A stretch of DNA of 64,000 nt, from NCBI GenBank assembly GCA_020248265.1, contig JADCHX010000018.1, forward strand, positions 47,189 through 111,188. Reading direction: 5' to 3'. Origin of the DNA: Rhodocyclaceae bacterium. Lineage in GTDB: Bacteria > Pseudomonadota > Gammaproteobacteria > Burkholderiales > CAIKXV01. Position numbers and translations under genes: made by a program. Under the pieces are notes generated by a model. It saw nothing but the letters and a program-made list of their open reading frames with translations, was not told the DNA's origin and did no database searches. Positions 45,770-55,800 of the stretch are shown here, piece after piece; the stretch's first letter is position 1, and the number at the start of each line of letters is the position of its first letter.

Positions 45770-47130
45770 CCGCACCACTCGCGCAGGGCCGCCAGCGGCC
45801 GGCGCAACAGCAGGTAGCCGAGCACGGTCCATTCGCCCGCGATGCGTACCGTGCCGCGTAACCCGACACGCACGGCCTCGCTGCCGGCCTGCAGGCGCCC
45901 GCGCACCCGGTAGCCGGCAATGCCTTCGGGCGAGTCGGCGACCTGGTAGGACGCATGGTCGAGGCTGCCCGACAGGGGCTGCAACGGCGCCACCCGCAGG
46001 AACAGCGTCATCGGTGCGCCCGGCGCCAGGTTGATCGCATCGGCCACCGGCACCCAGGCCTGGATGCCCGGCTGCCCCGGATCGCTCAGCAGCCCGATGC
46101 GCTCGCCGGTCTGCACCGGCTTTCCGGCCCAGTCATCGGGATGGGAGTAGACGAACACGCCATCGGCGGGCGCCACCACCTGCAGGCGCGCGAGTTCCGC
46201 GGTCAGGCCGGCGATCTCGGCCTCGCGCTCGCGCACCCGCGCCTCGGCCTGTCCGACTTCGGCGCGCGCCTCCTGCCGGTCGAAGGCGCGCTGCGAAGAT
46301 TGCAGGAACTCGGCCCGGGTGGTCGCCATCGATGCCCGCGCCACCGACAGGCGGCTGCGCAGGCTGGTGTCGTCGAACTCGGCGAGCACATCGCCCTTGC
46401 GCACCGGGGTGTTGGGCGGCACGCGCATCGTGCGGATCACACCGGTCTGCGGCGCTGCGATGACCTGGCTCGCCAGGGAAATCACCTCGGCTGGCGCGAG
46501 CGAGTACTCGCGTACAGGCACCGCCAGCAGCAACAGGACAGCGAGCACCCCGATCCTGGTGCGACCTGAACCCGCGGCCATGCGCCAGCGCTCGGCGAGG
46601 CGCGGCCGCCGTGACGCAAGCGCCCACCATGCGTGACCGGCCGCGCCGGCGGCGGCCGCCAGCCACCAGGATGGGCTCCCGTCGTCCAGCGCCTGCGGCC
46701 AGGGCGACTCGCGAGCCAGCACCAGCACCGCGCGCACGACGGCATCCGGTCCGCGCAGCGGCAGCAGCAGCGCGTGCGGCGGCAGCCACTCCGACCAGCC
46801 ATCGGCCAGCCGCGCCGGCAGGCTGCTCGCGTCGGCGGCGAGCATGGCGGCATCGGACGGCAGCCCGATCAGCGCCGGCCGCAGCGCATCCACCATCTCG
46901 CCGAGCCACAGCGCGAACGGCGTATCCGCATCCACCGCGACCAGGCCCGAGTGCGCGAGCAGCGTACCGCGTCCGGCCGCATCGCAGGCCACGATGGCCG
47001 CCTGCCGGTACTCGACCAGCGCACGCAGTTCGTTGCACAGCACGAAGCTCAGCGCCGGCAGGTCGCGCGCCTCCCGCATCTGTGCGGTGAGACGCAGATG
47101 CACGACTGCACCCTGATCGACGACCGGCAT
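45763..47130 (-). CDS. GAF-like/HlyD fusion adaptor
   Basis: 455 residues. The N-terminal 15-170 looks like a GAF-type sensor domain (DLPALSFVLCNELRALVEY, then LLLPLRGPDAVVRAVLVLAR). One transmembrane helix near 192-208 follows, then an HlyD-type adaptor with the lipoyl half VISLASQVIAAPQTGVIRTM, a coiled coil about 265-320, and VVAPADGVFVYSHPDDWAGKPV. Thus cytosolic sensor and periplasmic adaptor in one chain. Preceded by 7 bases from the upstream adaptor gene. GAF call by pattern; ligand unknown. Confidence 0.78.
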   Translation of the reverse strand: MPVVDQGAVVHLRLTAQMREARDLPALSFVLCNELRALVEYRQAAIVACDAAGRGTLLAHSGLVAVDADTPFALWLGEMVDALRPALIGLPSDAAMLAADASSLPARLADGWSEWLPPHALLLPLRGPDAVVRAVLVLARESPWPQALDDGSPSWWLAAAAGAAGHAWWALASRRPRLAERWRMAAGSGRTRIGVLAVLLLLAVPVREYSLAPAEVISLASQVIAAPQTGVIRTMRVPPNTPVRKGDVLAEFDDTSLRSRLSVARASMATTRAEFLQSSQRAFDRQEARAEVGQAEARVREREAEIAGLTAELARLQVVAPADGVFVYSHPDDWAGKPVQTGERIGLLSDPGQPGIQAWVPVADAINLAPGAPMTLFLRVAPLQPLSGSLDHASYQVADSPEGIAGYRVRGRLQAGSEAVRVGLRGTVRIAGEWTVLGYLLLRRPLAALREWCGC

Positions 47131-47137
47131 CCGGAAG

Positions 47138-47956
47138 CTAGCGCCGGGGTACGACCACCCGGCCGCTCATGCCGGGCAGCAGGTCGGCGCCACCGCCTTC
47201 GAAGGTCATCTCGAGTTCGATGGTCTGGCTGACTGCATCGACCCGCCCTGCCACGCGTGCCACGCGCATCGCGTGACGGCGCCCGGTCTCGTCGATCACG
47301 GCGTCGAGCCGCTCGCCCGGCTTGAGCCAGGCCAGCCACCGCGAGGGTGCATTCACCCTTGCCCTGACCGCACCGCTGCCCACCACATCGATGATCGGCG
47401 CGCCAGCCGTGACGCTCTGGCCCGGCCGGACGTGGATGCGGGCCACCCGTCCGTCGAACGGCGCACGCACCACGCACTGCGCCAGCTGGGCCTCTATCAC
47501 CCGTGTCTGAGCCTGCGCCCGGTCGACTGCCGCCGCGGCCATTGACACCTCGATCTCGGCGGCCGACTGCAGCCCCTGCAGGCGCAGCTTGGCCTCGTGC
47601 TGCAGGCGCGCGGCACTCGCCTCGGCAGCGGCCGCCTCTCGGCGCGCTTCCACCTCGGCGCATTCGAACCGCACCAGCGGACGACCGGCGGCCACCGCGT
47701 CGCCCAGGCGTACCTCGACTGCGGACACCCGGGCCGCAGCCGGCGCCGACATCGCGCTCTCCTGGTCGGCGACCACCAGCAGGCGTACTTCGATGTCCGT
47801 CGCGCGCAACCGGCCCGCCGCATCCCCCGGCGCGACTGGTACCGGCACCTGCGCCAACGCCGGCACGCCGTACCCGAGCGCCAGTACCAGCACGGCGCAT
47901 ACCGTGCCCGTCCACCATGCGGTCGGGATATCCACCGGCGCGCGGTCGGTATTCAT
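47138..47956 (-). CDS. Periplasmic adaptor protein (HlyD/RND type)
   Basis: 272-residue membrane-fusion-type adaptor with a signal peptide (hydrophobic 17-32, cleavage after ALA at 33-35). Lipoyl halves at about 65-98 (VSAVEVRLGDAVAAGRPLVRF) and 160-192 (VVRAPFDGRVARIHV), a helical hairpin about 100-160, and a beta-barrel to the end (VVVPRR). ATG 47956 overlaps the TolC-family stop by four bases. No RND pump is present in the window, so its partner must be the neighbouring fusion proteins or unknown. Confidence 0.83.
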   Translation of the reverse strand: MNTDRAPVDIPTAWWTGTVCAVLVLALGYGVPALAQVPVPVAPGDAAGRLRATDIEVRLLVVADQESAMSAPAAARVSAVEVRLGDAVAAGRPLVRFECAEVEARREAAAAEASAARLQHEAKLRLQGLQSAAEIEVSMAAAAVDRAQAQTRVIEAQLAQCVVRAPFDGRVARIHVRPGQSVTAGAPIIDVVGSGAVRARVNAPSRWLAWLKPGERLDAVIDETGRRHAMRVARVAGRVDAVSQTIELEMTFEGGGADLLPGMSGRVVVPRR

Positions 47957-49836
47957 CGGCCCACGCCCCGCGCGCCCAACGCTTCGCGCAGCCGCGCCAT
48001 CACCGACAGTACTGCCGCTTCGGCGAAGGCCGAAATCGTCTTCGCATCGGAGGTTGCTGGCAGCACGCTGGTGTAGTCGGAGCCGAACACCGGCTTGCCC
48101 GCGGCATCGGCGACCTCTATCCGCCAGGCGGCGCGGCCGCCACCGGCCGGCGGCGACGTGAACGCGAGCAACAGCCGGAAAGCATCGTCGGCCGTACGCA
48201 CGCCGACCTGGCTGCGCGCGAGCACGCGTTCGACCGACTCGCGCACGGTGGCTTCATCTTCCTGCCCGCCCAGGCCCTCGATCGCCACGCGCACCGGCCG
48301 CTGCACGGGCACCTCGGCTACCCCGATGCGAAACGCCTCGCGCTCGCCGGCGGTGAGCGACGTCTCGATCGCACGCTGCAGGTCGGGCAGTTCGGCCGAG
48401 CGGACCTCGCCGGGCAGCAGGTCGATGCCGAGCGAGTTCATCACCCGCCCGAAGGCCGCCTGCGCGGCGGCGTAGGCAGTCGCCTGCTGGTAGCGCGAAA
48501 CCAGTGCACGGCTCTCGGTGCGCAGTGCCTCGAGTTCGCTCTCGAGGCGGCTCGCCGCGCTGGCGCGCGAGATCGCCGACAGGCGCTGATCGACCTGGGT
48601 GGACTCCCGTGCAAGGTCGTGATCGAGCGTGGTCAGGCGGTAGCGCTCCACGGATACCCGCACCTGGGTGATCACCGCCATCGACAGCGCCATGCGGCGG
48701 GCGCTGTCGGTCTGCGCGCGCGCCTCGTTGGCCCGCCGCATCGTGGGCAGGCCGGTCAGCCGCATCAGGTTGATCGACACGCTCGCGCCGGCATCGGACC
48801 AGGCGTTGTTGTACAGGTACGGATTCGAGTTGTAGCTAGCGCCGGCGAAGATGTTCAGGTTGGGAAACAACGAAGCCAGTTGCCGGCGCGCCTCGCTCTG
48901 GGTGATGCGCGCCCGGTAGTCTTCCTCGAGCAGTTCCGGCCGCCGGGTGAGCGCCATGCGCTCCAGCGCGGGCATGTCGACCGGCACGGCCAGCAGCGGC
49001 GGCTCGGCCACATCGGCGATGCGTACCTCGATACCGGGGCGCACGTTCATCAGCGCCGCCAGTTCGCGGCGGGCGAACTCCATCTCCTGGCGGCGCAGGT
49101 TCACCAGCGTCATCGCGTCGAGCAGGGCACGCTGATAGGCCAACGCCTGCACTGGGGGCAGCACGCCCGCGCGCTCGGCGTCGCGCGAACGCTCGATCGC
49201 CGAGCGTATCTTCACCAGCAGGGCATCGGCCTCGCCGGACAGGCGCTGCGCCGCGGCTGCCCGCCAGTAGGCGCTGCGTACGTCCTGCACGATGTTCTGC
49301 AGGACCTTGCGCCGCCGCTCCTCGGCGATGCTCACCTCGTCGGCTGCCTGCTTGGCGCGGTAGTAGCTGATGCCGAAATCGAGCACGTTCCATGAGAACT
49401 CCGCCCGGGACGTGCTCAGGGCGCGCGCCTCGGCGGTCGACGGGCGCAGGCTGACCAGCCGGTCCTCGATGCCGATGCTGGTGCCGCCGGAGTCGTTGCT
49501 GCGCGACCGGTAGCCGGCATCGGCGACCACCCGCGGCAGCAGATCCACGCGAGACACGTCGAACAGCCCCTGCGACAGCGCGATCTCCATCAGCTTGAGC
49601 CGGTAGTCGAGGTTGTACTTGAGCGCCCGCGCCAGCGCACCTGAGAAGGTGAGCGGCTCGGTGAGCACTTCCTGGTCGGCGTACATCGCATCGCGGTCAC
49701 GGCGCACCCGCTCTTCGATCTGCTCGGCCGTCAGGCGCTCGGGAACGATCGAGCAGCCGGACAAGGCCAGGACGACTGCGCCGGCCAGTGCCCAGCGGGT
49801 GGATCGCGCGAATCTGCGGGTCGGATCACTCATCAT
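47953..49836 (-). CDS. TolC-family outer membrane lipoprotein with extra C-terminal domain
   Basis: 627 residues with a lipoprotein signal (LSGC, Cys28). OEP repeats in two halves between about 70 and 470, e.g. LPRVVADAGYRSRS, QNIVQDVRSAYWRAAAAQRL, LFPNLNIFAGASYNSN. After the second half an additional ~150 residues (about 480-627, VRVAIEGLGGQEDEATVRESVERVL and later FAEAAVLSVMARLREALG) do not belong to the usual OMF. ATG at 49836 (or 49833) with GAGG ten bases upstream. 22 bases after the giant gene. Confidence 0.83.
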   Translation of the reverse strand: MMSDPTRRFARSTRWALAGAVVLALSGCSIVPERLTAEQIEERVRRDRDAMYADQEVLTEPLTFSGALARALKYNLDYRLKLMEIALSQGLFDVSRVDLLPRVVADAGYRSRSNDSGGTSIGIEDRLVSLRPSTAEARALSTSRAEFSWNVLDFGISYYRAKQAADEVSIAEERRRKVLQNIVQDVRSAYWRAAAAQRLSGEADALLVKIRSAIERSRDAERAGVLPPVQALAYQRALLDAMTLVNLRRQEMEFARRELAALMNVRPGIEVRIADVAEPPLLAVPVDMPALERMALTRRPELLEEDYRARITQSEARRQLASLFPNLNIFAGASYNSNPYLYNNAWSDAGASVSINLMRLTGLPTMRRANEARAQTDSARRMALSMAVITQVRVSVERYRLTTLDHDLARESTQVDQRLSAISRASAASRLESELEALRTESRALVSRYQQATAYAAAQAAFGRVMNSLGIDLLPGEVRSAELPDLQRAIETSLTAGEREAFRIGVAEVPVQRPVRVAIEGLGGQEDEATVRESVERVLARSQVGVRTADDAFRLLLAFTSPPAGGGRAAWRIEVADAAGKPVFGSDYTSVLPATSDAKTISAFAEAAVLSVMARLREALGARGVGR

Positions 49837-49858
49837 GTACTGACGTACCTCGTGTCTC

Positions 49859-52800
49859 TCAACCGGCGCGCGCAAGGGTACGCGCACCTTCCGTTGTAGC
49901 TGCCGCCGGCGCGTGCACCACGCGCGGCAGCGTCGGCGACGACTGCCCTTCGCGCACCAGCGCGCGCTCGAGCGCCACCTGGCGCAACTGCTGGGTGAAG
50001 CCCGTCCAGGGCGCCGGCGGCCCCAGCGTCACGGCGCGCGTAGCGTTCGTCCCCTCCTGCGCCACGGCGTTCGCACCAGGGCCCTCTTCGGCTTGCCATG
50101 ACCGATCCGCAACCGGCAGCGGTTCGTCGCGGGCGACCCGGACGGCTTCTTCGGGCGCAGCGGCGATAGCCTCGCGCAGGCCGAACGGAGTGAACGAGTC
50201 GAACAGACTCTGGTTACCGACGACGTAGGCATTGCCCAGCGACCCGGGACGCTCCTGGCCATCGGCCAGCAGTTGTCGCGAGTAGCGTACGCCATCGTGC
50301 GACACATGCTCGGTCGGATCCATCGAGTCGGGGATAGACAGGCTGTCGCTGTGGATTTCACTGCCCGGAGGCAATGCCAGACCCTGGATCAGGCGACCGT
50401 GCTCGAGGGTTCCGGCCGCCGTCGCGCGCACTGCATTCTGCACATGCAGGGAAGGCTCCATCGGCAGGTTGACCGATCGGCGCATGTCGAACGGACGGAA
50501 CGGATCGCGCCGGTCACCCTCCACCGACCGGTCCGTGCCCGGCGCCGGCAGTGGCACTGCGTCCCCGCGCAGGGTGATGCTCAGGGTCGTGCTGCTGGTG
50601 TCGCCGTCGGCATCGGTGATGGTGTAGTCGAACACCTCGACCAGCGTGCGGCCCGGACCGAGCGCGGCGACCGCCGGGTTGGCGGCGTCGGCGCGGTACA
50701 CATACGCGCCCGAGGCCGCCATTTCAAGGCGTCCATAAAGCCCGGCCAGCGCAGTACCCGGCGTAACGGCGACACCCCCGGCCGACAGTGCGGTCACCGG
50801 CGCAGCCACCGCATCGGCGCCAACGCGATCGCTGGCATCGCCGGCTGCCGCCCTGGTCACCACGTTGCCCGCCACCTGCAGGGCAGCCGCCGTGGTGCCG
50901 GCTACCACCACGACGCTGTCGGCACGCGCCGCAGCCAGGTCATCGATGATGGCCACGCCCAGCGCGCCCGAGCCGCTCGCCGCCGCGCTGGAGGCATCGA
51001 CGGCCCGGAGCGCCAGCGTATCGAGGCTCTCGCTGCCGCCCGACTGCAGTTGTGCGGCATCCAGGGTGTAGCTGAAGAGCACCCGCGCCGAGGTCGGCGC
51101 GGCGTCGGCACCCGACACCACGACGAAGCCGGTCACGCGCAGTGAACCGGCGGCGGTGACGATCGCCGCCGAGGGCGACAGCGCGGAGTAGCCCGCGAGC
51201 TGCGCGACCGTGAAGACCGTGCCACCGATGCTCACCGTGGCGAGGCCTTCCGGCGCCGATACCGTAAGCTCGCCGCTTGCGGTGCGCGACTGCCCGGGCG
51301 GCCCGTCGAGTGTGAGCCCGGATTCGTATACCGTCGCCTGGCCGGCCGCCGCACCATTGCCGTCGACCGCACTGATCGAAGGGCTGCCGTCAGTGACCCC
51401 GGTGATGGTGATCGCGAGGACCGCCGTGTCCTGCCCACCAGCGGGGTCGGAGATCGTATAGTTGAACGATTCGACCAGCGACTGCCCATTGGCGAGCCCA
51501 TTGACCGCGGGATGTGTGCGATCGAGGGTATAGGTGTAGCCTCCTACGGCCACGATGGACAGCCTGCCGTACTGGCCTGTCAGCGCCGCGCCGCCGACGA
51601 CGCCTGCAGCGCCGGCACCCTCCACCGCCCCGGCGCGGATGCCGCTGACGAACAGCTCCGCGTTCGGATGGTCGGGGTCGGTGTCCAGCGTACCGCCGAC
51701 GCCGGTCTTCACGTTGCCCGACACCGACGCCGTGTCTTCGGTCAACGTAGCGGTATCGTCGGTCGCCACCGGCGGATCGTTGACCGGTACCACCGTGATG
51801 ACACCCGCCAGGACATTCGAGTTCAGTGTCGGGTCGCCGCCGCCATTGCCGCCGGCATTGGCCGTACCGTTGACGTTGTTGCCGTCGTTGAGCAACACCG
51901 TATAGGTACGGTCGAGATCGTCCGGGCCGAGCAGATGGCCCGCCGGGTCGTTGCTGGTGTTCTCGTAGCGCAGCGCACCGAGGATCGTGCCGATCGTCGC
52001 CGGCGTCGCCGCCGTGCTCAACTGCACGACGAGCGAGGCGCCATTACCGCCGCTGGTACTGGCCACCCCGGCCGGACTGCCCGCAAGGCTCAGCACGTCG
52101 CCAGCGCGCCAGGTATCCAGCGCGACCGTGATGCGCCCGCCACCGAAGGTGACCACGCCGGGCAGATCGATGTCCGAGGCCGTGGCGCCGCTCAGCAGCG
52201 CCACGGCAGGGCTGCCTTCGGTGAACGTGGCGTTGACGGTGCCGGCAAGCACCGGCGCGTCGTTGCGCGGGTCGACGCTGGTGGAGAGCGCCACCGGCAG
52301 AGACCAGGTGCCGGTCAGGCCCACGCTGCCGGTGAGATTCACGCCCGTGGCGGCGGCCTGCACGCTGTCGGCCAGCCTGAGCGAGAGCTCACCCGGCGTG
52401 CCGTTGAAATTCGCTGCCGGCAGGAACCGCAGGCTGGCACTGGTGGGCAGCACCACGGCGGCCGTGTCGCTCACCGTGCCCACATCGGTCCATGCGCCGC
52501 CGGTGCTGAACTGCCAGCGGCCTTCGCCGGCTACGCTCGCGGCATTGCCGACGATCGCGTAACTGCCCAGTGCAGTGGCGGTATTGCCGCCGCCCGCGAT
52601 GCCGGTGCGGTTGTCGAAGGCGTCACCGTAGCCGAAGCCGAGCGCGGCCAGCGCCGCGCCGGTCGGGTTCGCGTTGTCCTCGAAGGTCGCCGCCAGCGCG
52701 GTGCTCGCCGCCGTCGGACGGTCGTTGATCGGGGACACCGTGGTGGTCAGCGTGACCGCGTTCGCGCTGTCCGAATAACGGGTGATCCCCCCGGAGAGCG

Positions 52801-55800
52801 CGCCGGAGACGTCCACCGTCGAACCTGTCACGAGCGCCGGGCCGCTGGCATCCACCAGCCGTGCGGTCAGCGCGCCGGGCGTGCCGTGGAAGTGCGCCGC
52901 CGGCACGAAGCGCAGAAGATCGCCAGACCGCAGTTGCAGCGCCGAGGTCTCGCTGACCGCGGGCAGCGCCGTCCAGTTGCTGCCATCGCCGGAGTACTGC
53001 CAGGCCCCCTGGGCGCCGCTCGCGGCGTTGCCGGTGATGGCAATGCCGGCGAACGCATTGGCCACGCTTCCGCGGGTCACGGCGCGGTCGATCTGGTCGA
53101 AGGCATCCGAGAAGGCTGACCCGAACAGGGTCGACACCGTGGCGCCGGGCGGAGTGGCCCCGGCGCCGCCGGGGGAATCCTCGTCGACGGCAGGCAGCGT
53201 GATCGAATCGGTCAGCCGTACCGGCGCGTCGTTGACCGCGGTCACCGTGACCGTGAAGGTACGCGTGGTCACCAGCGCCGCGCTGGACCCGTCGGCATAG
53301 CTGAAGTCGCCGGGGTTCGCCGCGGGGTTGCCGGTATCGCCCGGAATGCCCGACGGCCGCGTGCCGGTATTGCCCGCGTCGTTGTAGACCACGGTGACGG
53401 TGAAGGTCCCGTTCCAGTCCTCGGCGCGCGCATCACCCGCCGGGTCCGGGAAGGCCACCGTCAGCGCCTGCAGCCACGCATTCAGTTGCGCCTCGGCGCC
53501 GGTGAGAGTGAGCTGGGCTGTACCCACACCGCTCACACCGCTCACATCGACAACGCTACCCCCGACCGCGCTGAACACCAGTCCGGAACCGGCGGGCAGC
53601 GTCACCGTCGCCGTGAGAATGTTCGCGCCGTTGTCGTCCGGATCGGCGATCGTGATGTTCGCGTTGCCGGCGTTGAGCACGAGGGTGGCGGAAGCCTCCG
53701 CGACGGTGACGTTGTTCGCGCTGATCGAACCCGGGTCGTTGATCGAGGACACGAACACCGACCGCGTGGCGCGCACCACGTTGTAAACGTTGTAGGTCGA
53801 GACCGTGCTCAAATAGGCGTCGAAGGTGTCGGTGAGCGGCACCGTCGGCAGCAGTGGCTGCTGATTGGTGGCGCCACCGTTCGCGCCACTGGCCAGCGCG
53901 CCCGCTCCATTACGCAGCCGGTCATCGGCCACGACCTCGATCGAATAGGTCTGGTCGACGTTGGAGTTGCCCAGGCTTCCGAAGGTCACACGCAATCCGG
54001 CCAGCCAGGCATTCACCTGCACGAGCGTGCCGCGCAGTTCGACCGGTGCGTAGATGCCGCCGAGCGCGGCATCTACCGTGGCGCCATGACCGGTTGCGGT
54101 GGTGTCGAGCGTGATGCCCAGACCGGAACCGCTGGCATAGGCTGAGGCCGCCAGCGGATCGCCGCCCGGCAGCAACAGACGCACCAGCACCTGCACCGTA
54201 CCGTCGGTCTCGCCGTCCGCATAGCCATCGTTCGCATCCACGTCCGCCACCGTCACGCCAGTGAGGGGGATCGGCGTCGTGCCCGACACGGCCAGCGCCG
54301 CGCCGGGCATGGCCACGCTCGGCGCATCGTTGACCGCAGTGATCGTCACTGCGGTCGCGACATCCGCCGGGTTGTTGGCGACACTGCCGGCGCCCACGTC
54401 GCCGCCGATGCCGGAGGTGGAGTCGGAGAAGGTACCGGACACCGTGACATCACCTGCGGCCACGCCGTTAAGGTCGTGGTTGACGTCGGACGCCGTCGTG
54501 TAGAACAGCCCGCCCGTGGCATCGCCCGCGTCGTTGGCAAAGTTGCGGCCGTTGAGCAGCGCCTGGATATCGGCGGCGCGGCCGGTCAGCGTGATCTGGC
54601 GCGTATTGTCACCGGTGATCGTGACAGCCTGCCCGCCCGAAGGCGTGAGACTGGTGTCGACCGCAGCCGTGCCGATGCCCAGCGTGCCGAAGCTGCCCGT
54701 GGGCACCGACAGCGTCACGGCCACCGGCGTACCGAAGGCGGCAGACTCGGGATCGCTCACGGCGAAGGCACCCGTCACGCGGGTGCGCACATCCTCGTCG
54801 ACCGTCGCGGCCGCTGGTGCAGTGAAGGTGGCTGCATCGTTGGTGTGCGACGCACGCAGATCGACGGTACGCGCCACGATGTTCGGGTCATTCGCAGGCA
54901 CGTCGACGGCCGTGGCCCAGTCGAAGACCGTGCCAGGCACCGGGGTGGCCGCGCTGCCGGGCAACTGCCCCTGGTTGAGTTCACCCCCGTTGGCGTCGCT
55001 GCCCGAGGTATCCAGCACGCCCGCGCCATCGCGCAACCGGTCATCGACGATCACCTGCAGCCGATAAACCAGGTCGCAGTCATTGACGAAGGTGACGGTG
55101 AGACCGGCCAGCGCTGCATTGACCTGCGCGCGGCTGCCCTGGAACTGCGCGATGTCGTTGGTACCGGATCGGGTCACGGTGGCACCGGACCCTGCGGCGA
55201 TCGCGATGCTCACCCCGCCCCCCGCGAAGCCGGTCGCGTAGTTCGTGATCGGCGCGCCGGTGGAATCGAGCAGGCGCAGCGTCACCTGCACAAAGTCTAC
55301 CTCGGCCAGCCCGATGCCGGCGGTGAGATCGATGTCGCTCACCACGAAACCAGCAACCGAGTTGTTGGCCGGGATCGTACTGTCGATGTTGATCGGCCCC
55401 GTCGGCCCGGCGATGGCCGGCGCGTCGTTGGTGCCGCTGATCACGAAGTTGAAGCGCCCCGCAGTGGTCGCCGTACCTTGGGCGAAGGCCGTGGTCTCGT
55501 TCGCCTGCCAATCGCCATCGCTCACGACATATTCGAAGAAATCGGCAGCGGTTTCCGAGCCGTCGTGCACGTACTGGATGCGTCCGGCATCGAGGTCGGC
55601 CTGGGTGAACACCGACCCTGCGCCCAGCACCTGTCCGCTGAGCCGGATCGTGCCGTTCTGGGGCGCCGTCGTGATGCGGTACTGGCGTTGGTCGGTAGCG
55701 TTGTCGCTGTCGGCGTACGACAGGTACGCGCCGCTGCCAGGGGCCACCGGTGTACCGCTCCCGGTGACACCGGTCAATCCGCCCGTGTACGACGCTGCAC

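Noticed and set aside
43625..49836. Standard RND or type 1 export operon
   Set aside because: No RND pump, no ABC ATPase Walker motifs in any of the four genes, and the innermost protein carries HExxH instead.
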